A stretch of DNA of 64,000 nucleotides from a virus. The stretch is taken from the IMG/VR virus record IMGVR_UViG_3300046804_003859, positions 1-64,000 of that record; one strand, written 5' to 3'. The notes beneath the pieces were generated by a model, which was given only the letters and a program-made list of their open reading frames with translations, searched no databases and had not been told where the DNA came from. Shown here in pieces: positions 15,208 to 22,663 of the stretch; the first letter of the stretch is position 1, and each line of letters opens with the position of its first letter. A program made the position numbers and the translations under genes.

Positions 15208-17718
15208 ATGTTTTACTATACTAATGTCCATACCTACGGCAATAACATCCTCTTTCGTGGGATGAAAGACGGCAAACGTGTTAATCAAAAAATACCGTTT
15301 CAGCCTGCTCTATATGCTCGTGCAAATAAACAAACTGAGTTTAAATCCTTAACGGGTGAATATCTTGAGAAAATTAAATTCTCAAGTATTACCGATGCTA
15401 GAGATTATGTAAAAAGATATAAAGATGTAAGTAATTTTCCGATATACGGAAATACAAACTACGGTTATCAGTTCATAAGTAAACTGTTTCCCGAAGACAT
15501 AAGATTCGATATCACACAAATGAAGATCGTGACTATCGATATTGAAACGTCAACTGAATACGGTTTCCCGGATCCAAGACACGCTCAGGAAGAGATCTTG
15601 CTCATTACTATGCAGGATTACAACACTAAGAGAATCGTCTCTTTCGGGTGTGGTCCGTATCTAAGCAAGAAAAATAATGCAGAATATATTCAATGCACTG
15701 ATGAATTCGACTTATTGAGGAAATTCATCAACGAACTAAGATCTGACTATCCAGATATTATTACAGGTTGGAACTGTCAGCTGTTCGATATAGCTTATTT
15801 ATCTACTCGGATATCCAGAGTCCTCGGTGATAAAGCGCTGGAAGAGTGCTCACCCTGGGGTAAAATCACTAATCGAGAAGTACCATTCGCTCGCGGTAGA
15901 ACGCAGCTAGCGTACGATTGGATCGGTATTTCTATTCTCGATTATATGGATCTCTATAAGAAGTTCTCATATAAAGTGGTAGAGAACTATAAACTGGATA
16001 CGGTAGCTAAAGAAGAGTTAAATAAAGAGAAAATCAAGCATAAGTACACCTCATTTAAAGAGTTCTATACTAATGACTGGGAACTATTTGTAGACTATAA
16101 TATTGTCGACGTAGAACTAGTAGATGAACTAGAAGATAAGATGCAGCTAATTAATCTTATCTTAACTATGGCATATGATGCTAAGTGTAACTTTACTGAT
16201 ATCTATTCTTCGGTTCGAACCTGGGATTGTATCCTTTGGAATAAACTAATCAAAGAAAATATTATACCGTATAACCCACCGCCTGTAGACCCTTCTTTAG
16301 ATAGACAAATCTTAGGGGCATTCGTAAAGGAACCTGAACCCGGGCAGTATGATTGGGTAGTATCTTTCGATGCTACATCGCTGTACCCTTCTATTATTAT
16401 GACCTGGAACATGTCACCAGAGACATTAATAGATGGTCAGAAGTATCTAGCTGACGATGAAAAATCTATTGAACGGTTACTTAATAAAGACGTCAATACA
16501 AAGAACATTCACGATGACGATGTGGCAATGACTGCAAATGGTCAGTGCTTTAGAAAAGATATAAAAGGTATCTTTCCTCAACTGATTGAATTTTACTTTG
16601 GTGAGAGACAAAAAGCTAAAAAGTTAATGCTTAAAGCTCAATCCTTATACGAAGAGACGAAAGACAAAAAATATCTTAAGGAGATATCTAGTTTAAACTC
16701 AAAGCAAATGGCAGCGAAGATTCTTATGAACTCGCTATACGGTGCAATGGGTAATATATACTTTAGGTACTACGATATTCGCGTGGCGGAAGGTATTACT
16801 ATGACCGGTCAGTTAATTATTCGATCGGTAGCTAAACGTATGAACGAATTTATTAATAAGGAGTGTAAAACAAATGGAGTCGATTATTCTTTTTATTCTG
16901 ATACTGATTCTACCTACATTACCCTTGGTAGGCTTGCGAAGACTAAGTTCGCAAATGGATCAAAATCCGAAATTGTGGGACAAATTGACGACTATTGCAA
17001 ACAGTTCGTCGAACCAGTCATCAATGACGCCTGCAACGATCTCTCAGAATACCTCAACACGTACACGAAGAAAATCAACTTCAAGCGAGAGGTAATCGCT
17101 GACCGTGGTATCTGGATTGCAAAGAAAAGATATGCATTAAACGTCTATAATGCAGAAGGTGTATCGTACGATCCGCCGAAGTTAAAAGTGCTTGGTATGG
17201 AGATCGTTAGATCGTCAACACCTGCACCGGTACGTAAGGCTCTAAAAGAAGCCGTTCATATTACACTAACTCAAGATGAAGAAGCTATTAAGAAGTTTGT
17301 AGCCGAACTTGAAAAAGAATGGAATAAACTGGAGCCTGAAGATATCGCTTTCCCTAGAGGTATTAATGGTGTTAAGGAGTACAGTGATGCTAATTCTATC
17401 TTTAGAAAAGGTACTCCTATTCACGTAAGAGGTGCGTTAATTTATAATCACCTTTTAACGTCGAAAAACTTAGAGAAAAAATATCAAAAGATTCAAGAGG
17501 GTGATAAAATTAAATTTTTATATCTACGTGAACCTAATCCTCTTGGTACTCACGTAATTACTTTCCTTGAGGGGTTACCTCCGGAATTTAGATTACGGGA
17601 TTATGTTGATTATGAGACTATGTTTGAAAAGTCGTTTCTAGAACCACTTAACTCGTTATTGAGTTGTATCGGGTGGCAATTAAAAGAACAAGCATCATTA
17701 GAAGGATTATTCGGATGA
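15208..17718 (+). CDS. 43: DNA polymerase, family B, T4 gp43-like
   Basis: The 836-residue protein (T4 gp43 has 898) carries the 3'-5' exonuclease motif TIDIETSTEYG near residue 110, the second exonuclease motif ITGWNCQLFDI, polymerase motif A DATSLYPSI near residue 388, motif B KILMNSLYGAMG near 507 and motif C YSDTDS near 563. It ends with the short gp45-binding tail region (LEGLFG). It replicates the phage genome with gp45, gp44/62, gp41, gp61 and gp32, all in this window. A 47-base divergent gap separates it from the minus-strand pair. Confidence 0.97.
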   Translation: MFYYTNVHTYGNNILFRGMKDGKRVNQKIPFQPALYARANKQTEFKSLTGEYLEKIKFSSITDARDYVKRYKDVSNFPIYGNTNYGYQFISKLFPEDIRFDITQMKIVTIDIETSTEYGFPDPRHAQEEILLITMQDYNTKRIVSFGCGPYLSKKNNAEYIQCTDEFDLLRKFINELRSDYPDIITGWNCQLFDIAYLSTRISRVLGDKALEECSPWGKITNREVPFARGRTQLAYDWIGISILDYMDLYKKFSYKVVENYKLDTVAKEELNKEKIKHKYTSFKEFYTNDWELFVDYNIVDVELVDELEDKMQLINLILTMAYDAKCNFTDIYSSVRTWDCILWNKLIKENIIPYNPPPVDPSLDRQILGAFVKEPEPGQYDWVVSFDATSLYPSIIMTWNMSPETLIDGQKYLADDEKSIERLLNKDVNTKNIHDDDVAMTANGQCFRKDIKGIFPQLIEFYFGERQKAKKLMLKAQSLYEETKDKKYLKEISSLNSKQMAAKILMNSLYGAMGNIYFRYYDIRVAEGITMTGQLIIRSVAKRMNEFINKECKTNGVDYSFYSDTDSTYITLGRLAKTKFANGSKSEIVGQIDDYCKQFVEPVINDACNDLSEYLNTYTKKINFKREVIADRGIWIAKKRYALNVYNAEGVSYDPPKLKVLGMEIVRSSTPAPVRKALKEAVHITLTQDEEAIKKFVAELEKEWNKLEPEDIAFPRGINGVKEYSDANSIFRKGTPIHVRGALIYNHLLTSKNLEKKYQKIQEGDKIKFLYLREPNPLGTHVITFLEGLPPEFRLRDYVDYETMFEKSFLEPLNSLLSCIGWQLKEQASLEGLFG

Positions 17719-18149
17719 AAAAATTATTAATTTTACTAGCATTTTTACCTCTAGTTTCAGTACAAGCTAAAGACAAAGATGGTGTAATGTATGAAGTTAC
17801 TATTACACGTGTCAAGGATGGTGATACAGTAGCATTTAAAGCTGATTGGTTACCTGACCCGTTACCGAAAGAGCTAGCAGTAAGAGTTTACGGTGTAGAT
17901 ACTCCTGAAAAAGGTCATCGTGCACAATGCCCGCAAGAAGATGCAAGAGGTCAAGCTGCTACTAAATTTACTACTAATGCGGTAGCTAAGTCAACAAAAC
18001 GACAAGTATTATTAATGGGTTGGGATAAATTTGGTGGTCGAGTACTCGGTGATATTATTCTAGATGGTCAAAGCTTACGTCAAATGTTAATCCAGAACGG
18101 ATTCGCAAGAGAGTATTACGGGGAAGCTAAACAAAGCTGGTGTAATTGA
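17715..18149 (+). CDS. Secreted staphylococcal-nuclease-like thermonuclease
   Basis: The start at ATG 17715 overlaps the gp43 stop and gives a signal peptide (MKKLLILLAFLPLVSVQA). The mature protein is an SNase domain: ITRVKDGDTVAF, VRVYGVDTPEKG and KFGGRVLGDI supply the aspartate, Arg, Glu and Arg catalytic positions of staphylococcal nuclease. It degrades DNA and RNA with calcium, here in the periplasm or outside. Export would keep it from phage DNA; it could degrade competing incoming DNA or salvage nucleotides. Two cysteines (AQCP and SWCN) may form a disulfide. Confidence 0.88.
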   Translation: MKKLLILLAFLPLVSVQAKDKDGVMYEVTITRVKDGDTVAFKADWLPDPLPKELAVRVYGVDTPEKGHRAQCPQEDARGQAATKFTTNAVAKSTKRQVLLMGWDKFGGRVLGDIILDGQSLRQMLIQNGFAREYYGEAKQSWCN

Positions 18150-18174
18150 TTTACTCCTTCTTTTAGAATATAAT
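18146..18174 (+). promoter_or_regulatory. Sigma70-type promoter before uvsX
   Basis: TTGATT (18146-18151), a 17-base spacer and TATAAT (18169-18174), then a Shine-Dalgarno (aaggag) and ATG 18197. The -35 overlaps the stop of the nuclease gene. The same layout with similar flanking bases occurs at 21069-21097. Confidence 0.75.
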
Positions 18175-18196
18175 ATATTATGCTAAGGAGAAAATT

Positions 18197-19255
18197 ATGT
18201 CGTTGTTAGATAAATTGAAAAAGAATAGTACTATTAAAGAAACAGATGTATTAGCTAACTCTAAGTTCTTTAACTCTAAAGACCTTATTCATACACCAGT
18301 ACCTATGGTTAACGTAGCGTTATCAGGTCGTCTGGATGGAGGTCTTACTCCTGGTCTAACAGTATTTGCAGGGCCGTCTAAGCACTTTAAGACGGCTTTT
18401 GCATTACTATTAGCTAAGTCTTATCTTGACAAATATGAAGATGCAGCGGTTTTATTTTACGATTCTGAGTTTGGTTCCCCTCAGTCTTATTTTACTTCGT
18501 TCGGTATACCTACTGACAGAGTCATACACACCCCGATTACAGATATTGAGCAGCTCAAGCATGATTCTATGGCTCAGTTGTCTAATATTGAGCGAGGTGA
18601 CCATCTTATCATTATTATTGACTCAGTGGGTAACCTAGCTTCACGTAAAGAAGTAGAAGATGCTATTGATGGTAAGTCAGTAGCAGACATGTCTAGAGCT
18701 AAGCAACTTAAGTCATTATTCCGTATGGTAACACCTCACCTGACTCTTAAAGATATACCTATGGTAGTAGTTAATCATACGTATAAAGAGATTGGTTTAT
18801 TTCCTAAGGATATTGTTGCCGGTGGTACTGGTTCTTACTATTCAGCGGATAACATTTATATTATTGGTCGTCAGCAAGAAAAAGAAGGCTCTGATATTGT
18901 AGGGTATAACTTTATTATTAACGTGGAGAAGTCTAGACATGTTCGTGAAAAATCGAAAATCCCTATCGAGGTCTCTTTTGAGGGTGGTATCAGTAAATGG
19001 TCAGGGCTCCTTGACGTGGCCCTTGACGGAGGCTTTGTCACCAAACCGTCTAACGGTTGGTACGCAAGAGCTGGTGAGGAGCAGAAGTATAGAGCTAAGG
19101 ACACCTACTCGAAAGAGTTCTGGTTACCTATTCTAGCTTCTAAACAATTTCAAGAGTATATTCAGAAAACTTATCAAATCTCTTCTACTGATATGCTAGC
19201 TGCAGATCTTTCTGATGATGATTTAGAGGAGGAGTTTGCTAATGCTGAGGAATGA
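18197..19255 (+). CDS. uvsX: Recombinase, T4 UvsX-like (RecA family)
   Basis: The 352-residue protein has a Walker A of the UvsX type (AGPSKHFKTAFA, near residues 57-68), Walker B LIIIIDSVGNLAS and the VVVNHTYKE segment. It forms filaments on ssDNA for recombination-dependent replication and repair, and gp32 and gp41 are its partners. The acidic C-terminus (DLSDDDLEEEFANAEE) resembles the regulatory tail of RecA proteins. It is somewhat shorter than T4 UvsX (about 390). Confidence 0.95.
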   Translation: MSLLDKLKKNSTIKETDVLANSKFFNSKDLIHTPVPMVNVALSGRLDGGLTPGLTVFAGPSKHFKTAFALLLAKSYLDKYEDAAVLFYDSEFGSPQSYFTSFGIPTDRVIHTPITDIEQLKHDSMAQLSNIERGDHLIIIIDSVGNLASRKEVEDAIDGKSVADMSRAKQLKSLFRMVTPHLTLKDIPMVVVNHTYKEIGLFPKDIVAGGTGSYYSADNIYIIGRQQEKEGSDIVGYNFIINVEKSRHVREKSKIPIEVSFEGGISKWSGLLDVALDGGFVTKPSNGWYARAGEEQKYRAKDTYSKEFWLPILASKQFQEYIQKTYQISSTDMLAADLSDDDLEEEFANAEE

Positions 19256-19529
19256 GTTATATTGCCCGTGGTTTGAAGGTAATACGAACTGGGGTGTAGA
19301 AATTACTTCTGGTGACTTTAAAGATGTTGTTATTCAGATAGAAAAGATGGAATTTTCAGATGAGCCTAATAATGTAGAATTAGTGTATCACGTTATTAGC
19401 AAACCTGATATTCTAGAAGAAGAGCTTTCTAAGAATCCAGTCTTTGAATCTACTATTGAATTAATTGTTAACGATATACTTAAAGAAGCCATAGAAATTC
19501 ATGAACAGAATAGAAACAGTAATTCTTAA
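19242..19529 (+). CDS. Conserved hypothetical protein between uvsX and gp41
   Basis: The start at ATG 19242 is set by the Shine-Dalgarno gaggagg within the end of uvsX; a TTG at 19236 is in frame but nearer to it. The 95-residue protein is acidic, begins MLRNELYCPWFEG and ends in a helix (KEAIEIHEQNRNSNS). No domain recognised. It overlaps uvsX by 14 and gp41 by 29 bases. Confidence 0.65.
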   Translation: MLRNELYCPWFEGNTNWGVEITSGDFKDVVIQIEKMEFSDEPNNVELVYHVISKPDILEEELSKNPVFESTIELIVNDILKEAIEIHEQNRNSNS

Positions 19530-20898
19530 AAATCTAGTTCATAATGAAGACTACATGCGTAAAGTACTTCCGTTTATTTCGGAAGAGTATTTCGTAGATC
19601 ATAGTGATAAAACGATCTACAATCTTATTCATACCTTTATTACCAAGTATAATAAACCGCCTACAGTTGAAGCATTAGAGATATCACTACAAAACTCTAG
19701 TCTACCTGAAGGTAGTTATAAAGAAGCTCATGAAGTACTAAAGACCTTACATACTTTCGAGCAAACTAATCCAGAATGGCTAATAAACGAGACAGAAAAG
19801 TTTTGTAAAGATAAAGCTATCTATAATGCTATTCTAAAGTCTATCGATATCTTAGAAGAAAAGGATAAAAAACTATCTAAGGATGGTATTCCTTCTTTAC
19901 TGCAAGAAGCGTTAGGAGTATGCTTTGACTCTTCGGTCGGTCACGATTACTTTGAGAATGCTAGTGATCGCTATGACTTCTATCATAAGGTAGAGAGTCG
20001 TATACCATTTGACTTAGATTTATTTAATAAAATTACTCAGGGTGGTCTACCTAATAAGACATTAAACATTGCTTTAGCAGGTACTGGTGTTGGTAAGTCG
20101 TTGTTCATGTGTCATATGGCAGCCGGTACTCTGGCTCAAGGTAAGAATGTATTGTATATTACCTTAGAGATGGCTGAAGAGCGGATTGCTGAGAGAATCG
20201 ATGCTAATTTACTTAATGTAGAGATTGATCAGCTGAAAAACTTACCGAAGAATATGTTTGAGAGTCGGATGAGTAAAGTATCTGATAAGACTCACGGTAA
20301 ATTAATTATCAAAGAGTATCCTACTGCGTCAGCTCATGTAAGTCACTTTAAAGCATTACTAAACGAATTAGCGTTAAAGAGATCTTTTAGACCTGATATC
20401 ATATTCATTGATTACCTTAACATCTGCGCATCATCAAGATTCAAACCAGGTGGAAGTGTAAATTCATATACATATGTTAAAGCCATAGCTGAAGAGTTGC
20501 GCGGTCTTGCTGTAGAATTTAATCTACCTATCGTATCAGCTACACAGACTACACGTTCAGGTTATTCGAACACAGATGTAGAGCTGACAGATACATCCGA
20601 ATCTTTCGGTCTACCAGCAACAGCAGACTTTATGTTTGCACTTATTAGTACAGAAGAACTCGAGCAGCTGAATCAGTTAATGGTTAAGCAATTAAAGAAT
20701 CGTTACAATGATCCGACTTTCCATAAGCGATTTATGGTAGGTATAGATCGTACCAAGATGAGATTATATGATTTAGAACCATCTGCACAAAAAGGGTTGG
20801 TAGATACCGGTGCCGATAAAGATGATTCTGATGATGCTTTTGATTTTACGAAACAAATTAAAGCAGTGCCTAAAAACTTCCAAAGCATTAAAATATAA
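19501..20898 (+). CDS. 41: Replicative DNA helicase, T4 gp41-like
   Basis: The 465-residue protein has a DnaB-like N-domain and a RecA-like motor domain with Walker A LAGTGVGKSLFM near residues 197-208, LYITLEMAEERIAERI (motif H1a/2 region), Walker B FIDYLNIC and ATQTTRSGY. It is a hexameric 5'-3' helicase that travels with primase gp61 (encoded at 38.1 kb) and is loaded by gp59 (57.9 kb). T4 gp41 has 475 residues, a good match. Confidence 0.96.
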   Translation: MNRIETVILKNLVHNEDYMRKVLPFISEEYFVDHSDKTIYNLIHTFITKYNKPPTVEALEISLQNSSLPEGSYKEAHEVLKTLHTFEQTNPEWLINETEKFCKDKAIYNAILKSIDILEEKDKKLSKDGIPSLLQEALGVCFDSSVGHDYFENASDRYDFYHKVESRIPFDLDLFNKITQGGLPNKTLNIALAGTGVGKSLFMCHMAAGTLAQGKNVLYITLEMAEERIAERIDANLLNVEIDQLKNLPKNMFESRMSKVSDKTHGKLIIKEYPTASAHVSHFKALLNELALKRSFRPDIIFIDYLNICASSRFKPGGSVNSYTYVKAIAEELRGLAVEFNLPIVSATQTTRSGYSNTDVELTDTSESFGLPATADFMFALISTEELEQLNQLMVKQLKNRYNDPTFHKRFMVGIDRTKMRLYDLEPSAQKGLVDTGADKDDSDDAFDFTKQIKAVPKNFQSIKI

Positions 20899-20913
20899 TC
20901 TGAAGGATACAAA

Positions 20914-21072
20914 TTGAACTGGTTAGACATTACACAAATTTTTCTTATGCTTTTCGCCTGTTACACCTGCTTTCTCGCAGGTAAATTTAGAGGCGTTCAC
21001 GCTATCATAGATTTACTAATAGAAAAAAACCTTATTAAAGAAAGTGACTTAGACAAACTGACAGATAGTTGA
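20914..21072 (+). CDS. Small single-span membrane protein
   Basis: A TTG start at 20914 has a Shine-Dalgarno (gaagga) seven bases before. The 52-residue protein has one hydrophobic segment (ITQIFLMLFACYTCFLAG) and a charged C-terminal helix (LIEKNLIKESDLDKL). Small proteins of this form are frequent in marine T4-like phages. The stop overlaps the -35 box of the next promoter. Function unknown. Confidence 0.6.
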   Translation: MNWLDITQIFLMLFACYTCFLAGKFRGVHAIIDLLIEKNLIKESDLDKLTDS

Positions 21073-21097
21073 TTTACATCCTTAGTGTAGTTATAAT
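21069..21097 (+). promoter_or_regulatory. Sigma70-type promoter TTGATT-17-TATAAT
   Basis: TTGATT (21069-21074), a 17-base spacer and TATAAT (21092-21097) precede ATG 21121, which has the Shine-Dalgarno gggaggt. Sequence after the -35 (ttacatcctta) is nearly the same as in the uvsX promoter (ttactccttct). Confidence 0.75.
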
Positions 21098-21120
21098 ATA
21101 CTTCATAAATGGGAGGTAAT

Positions 21121-21378
21121 ATGACACAAAATAATTCTAGGCAGCGCGTTAAAGTAGATACTATTGGCAATAACGGTTTAGAAGAGATGTATCAAGCTTA
21201 CGAAAAAGAAACTCTAGAAGACTTTCGTAAACGTTGTATTTCTATTATTGAGTCGTCCACAGGTAAGAAAGAAACTAAAAATACCTTTATTAATGTTCTT
21301 ATGAGAGCAACCTCTAAGGACTTTATGGTTACTAAAGTAACTAACTACGTACTAGCAGGATTGGGGTTACGAGTTTAA
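21121..21378 (+). CDS. Hypothetical 85-residue protein
   Basis: ATG 21121 is chosen over the in-frame ATG at 21109 because gggaggt lies between them. The protein is charged and helical (LEEMYQAYEKETLEDFRKRC) with a C-terminal segment FMVTKVTNYVLAGLGLRV. No domain recognised. It has its own promoter, so it is probably an early gene. Confidence 0.65.
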   Translation: MTQNNSRQRVKVDTIGNNGLEEMYQAYEKETLEDFRKRCISIIESSTGKKETKNTFINVLMRATSKDFMVTKVTNYVLAGLGLRV

Positions 21379-21395
21379 TTTGTGATGAGGTTGTT

Positions 21396-21737
21396 ATGAA
21401 AAAATTTATAGTAGCTGGTGTATCAACGTGTAACGGTCAGACCAAAGTTCGTTTTTGTTCTGATAGAATTCTGCGTATTAAAAATCTGCAAAAGCAAGGT
21501 GACGAAAATATTAACCTTGTAGACCTACCTCATGAAATGACCAAGAAAGAAGCTTGTAAGTATCTCTTGTCACTTCCTGAGTTTAAGGACTTTTATTTTG
21601 ATATTGGAAGTACCTTGACCCAAAAAACATTGCAATCAACCAAAAAAGAAATTAAAATAGAGCTTCCTAAGATAGTTGAGGATAAAGAAATTACTAATAT
21701 CCGAGAACTAGCTTATGCATTTCCAGATCTACAGTAG
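21396..21737 (+). CDS. Hypothetical 113-residue protein
   Basis: Begins MKKFIVAGVSTCNGQTKVRF, a beta-rich start, followed by an alpha segment (LPHEMTKKEACKYLLSLPEF) and a lysine-rich part. A Shine-Dalgarno (gatgagg) precedes it. Its stop lies at the edge of the pseudoknot described next. No domain recognised. Confidence 0.65.
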   Translation: MKKFIVAGVSTCNGQTKVRFCSDRILRIKNLQKQGDENINLVDLPHEMTKKEACKYLLSLPEFKDFYFDIGSTLTQKTLQSTKKEIKIELPKIVEDKEITNIRELAYAFPDLQ

Positions 21738-21778
21738 CATAGGAAAGACCGCCGCCTATGCTTACTTTCTTGTGGCGG
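21737..21778 (+). other. H-type RNA pseudoknot in the leader of the HTH gene
   Basis: Stem 1 is GCATAGG (21737-21743) with CCTATGC (21755-21761), 7 bp. Its loop contains CCGCC (21749-21753), which pairs with GGCGG (21774-21778) downstream, giving an interleaved stem 2 of 5 bp with loops of 5 and 12 bases. This is the exact geometry of an H-type pseudoknot. It ends about 22 bases before the ATG at 21801; the Shine-Dalgarno (taggagtg) lies between. It matches no riboswitch class I know. It may regulate the downstream gene or protect a processed 5' end. Confidence 0.6.
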
Positions 21779-21800
21779 GGCATTATTGATAGGAGTGACT

Positions 21801-22049
21801 ATGTCATTGCAAACTAAGGTGTTGAACGTTCTTCGTTCCGGTAAGCAGTTTACTGCCGGTCAGATCGCTGGTCTCTTTGGCTCTACTGAGACCTCGGTAT
21901 CTGCTCGAGTGTCTGAGCTTCGTGCTCAAGGCTATGCCATCTATAGCAATACTGCTAAGAATGGCAAGACAGCTTATCGTCTTGGTAAGCCTTCTCGTGC
22001 TATGGTTGCAGCTGCTTATGCTTCGGCAGGCAGCTCAGTCTTCGGTTAA
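21801..22049 (+). CDS. Winged helix-turn-helix protein
   Basis: The 82-residue protein has a helix-turn-helix layout: QTKVLNVLRSGKQFTAGQIAGLFG, then SVSARVSELRAQGYAIY (recognition helix and wing start) and the wing TAKNGKTAYRLG. A TTG at 21786 is in frame, but ATG 21801 has the good ribosome site. Its GC content and preference for CGT, GGT and CTT codons are higher than in the neighbours, which suggests strong expression. A transcription or host take-over role is possible. A terminator follows directly, so it is a single-gene unit. Confidence 0.75.
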   Translation: MSLQTKVLNVLRSGKQFTAGQIAGLFGSTETSVSARVSELRAQGYAIYSNTAKNGKTAYRLGKPSRAMVAAAYASAGSSVFG

Positions 22050-22060
22050 ACTAAACCGGG

Positions 22061-22086
22061 CCTGGTGAGGAAACTCACCAGGTTTT
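22061..22086 (+). terminator. Rho-independent terminator after the HTH gene
   Basis: CCTGGTGAG and CTCACCAGG form a perfect 9-bp stem around a GAAA tetraloop (22070-22073), followed by TTTT. The T-run leads directly into the ATG of the next gene at 22090. Confidence 0.92.
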
Positions 22087-22089
22087 ATT

Positions 22090-22407
22090 ATGCCCTTATT
22101 CGTTGTTGAAACTATTAGTACTTACCGTCATAGGTATATTATCGAGTGTAAAAAACTCGAACATGCTTTCGATACAGTAGTATGTAAGGAAGCACCAGAT
22201 TTTAGTCAGATGTATCTAGGTGAAAATATTGTAACCGGCCGTCAAATTACTTACGATGATTTTCATAAAATGAATAATGCATTGAATTATTACGGTGACG
22301 GTACTTCGTATCAACCAGAAAGTGGATCTCCTTGGATGGGTGAAAAAATGATTCACGTTGTTAAATACGAAAAGGAAGAACATGGTACGGAAGAACAAAC
22401 TATCTGA
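22090..22407 (+). CDS. Conserved hypothetical phage protein
   Basis: The 105-residue protein starts MPLFVVETISTYRHRYIIEC, a form seen in marine T4-like phages, with a probable ferredoxin-like or beta-alpha fold and a C-terminal strand MIHVVKYEKEEHG. Its start codon is only four bases after the terminator stem and T-run, so it must be read through or have another promoter. Function unknown. Confidence 0.6.
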   Translation: MPLFVVETISTYRHRYIIECKKLEHAFDTVVCKEAPDFSQMYLGENIVTGRQITYDDFHKMNNALNYYGDGTSYQPESGSPWMGEKMIHVVKYEKEEHGTEEQTI

Positions 22408-22609
22408 ACTTATTATTAATAAAAGAGACTTTGATCCCAGTGTTCGTGAAGATAGGATTCTAGCTTATAAGTTCCTGGATAGTTACTCGTGGCGAGGAAT
22501 TACTCCAGATAACCTGTGCCCTTTCTTCTGTGAATGGCCGTATATCGAAGTTCCAGCTATGCTAAAAGATAAGTTAGTTGATTACTACAAAACTAAAGAA
22601 AAATATTGA
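22382..22609 (+). CDS. Conserved hypothetical 75-residue phage protein
   Basis: ATG 22382 has a Shine-Dalgarno (aaggaag) in the end of the preceding gene. The segment ILAYKFLDSYSWRGITPDNLCPFFCEWPYIEVPAML with its CPFFCEWPY is distinctive, but no function is known to me. It ends just before a terminator. Confidence 0.65.
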   Translation: MVRKNKLSELIINKRDFDPSVREDRILAYKFLDSYSWRGITPDNLCPFFCEWPYIEVPAMLKDKLVDYYKTKEKY

Positions 22610-22625
22610 ATCAACACTCAGCTAG

Positions 22626-22646
22626 CCCCCGAAATGGGGGTTTTTT
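22626..22646 (+). terminator. Rho-independent terminator, end of the early block
   Basis: CCCCC (22626-22630) and GGGGG (22636-22640) pair around GAAAT, followed by six T. It closes the replication block before the late region starts. Confidence 0.92.
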
Positions 22647-22650
22647 ATTA

Positions 22651-22658
22651 TATAAATA
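22651..22658 (+). promoter_or_regulatory. T4-type late promoter TATAAATA
   Basis: An exact match to the T4 late -10 octamer TATAAATA, which needs gp55, gp33 and gp45 and no -35. It opens the long late gene block from 22.66 kb. In T4 geometry the transcript would begin about 22664, which is the first base of the ATG of the next gene, so the mRNA would have almost no leader. Confidence 0.8.
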
Positions 22659-22663
22659 TTCAT

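Noticed and set aside
16874-17095. Plus-strand frame of 73 codons inside gp43
   Set aside because: It overlaps conserved polymerase motif C in another frame and has no ribosome site.
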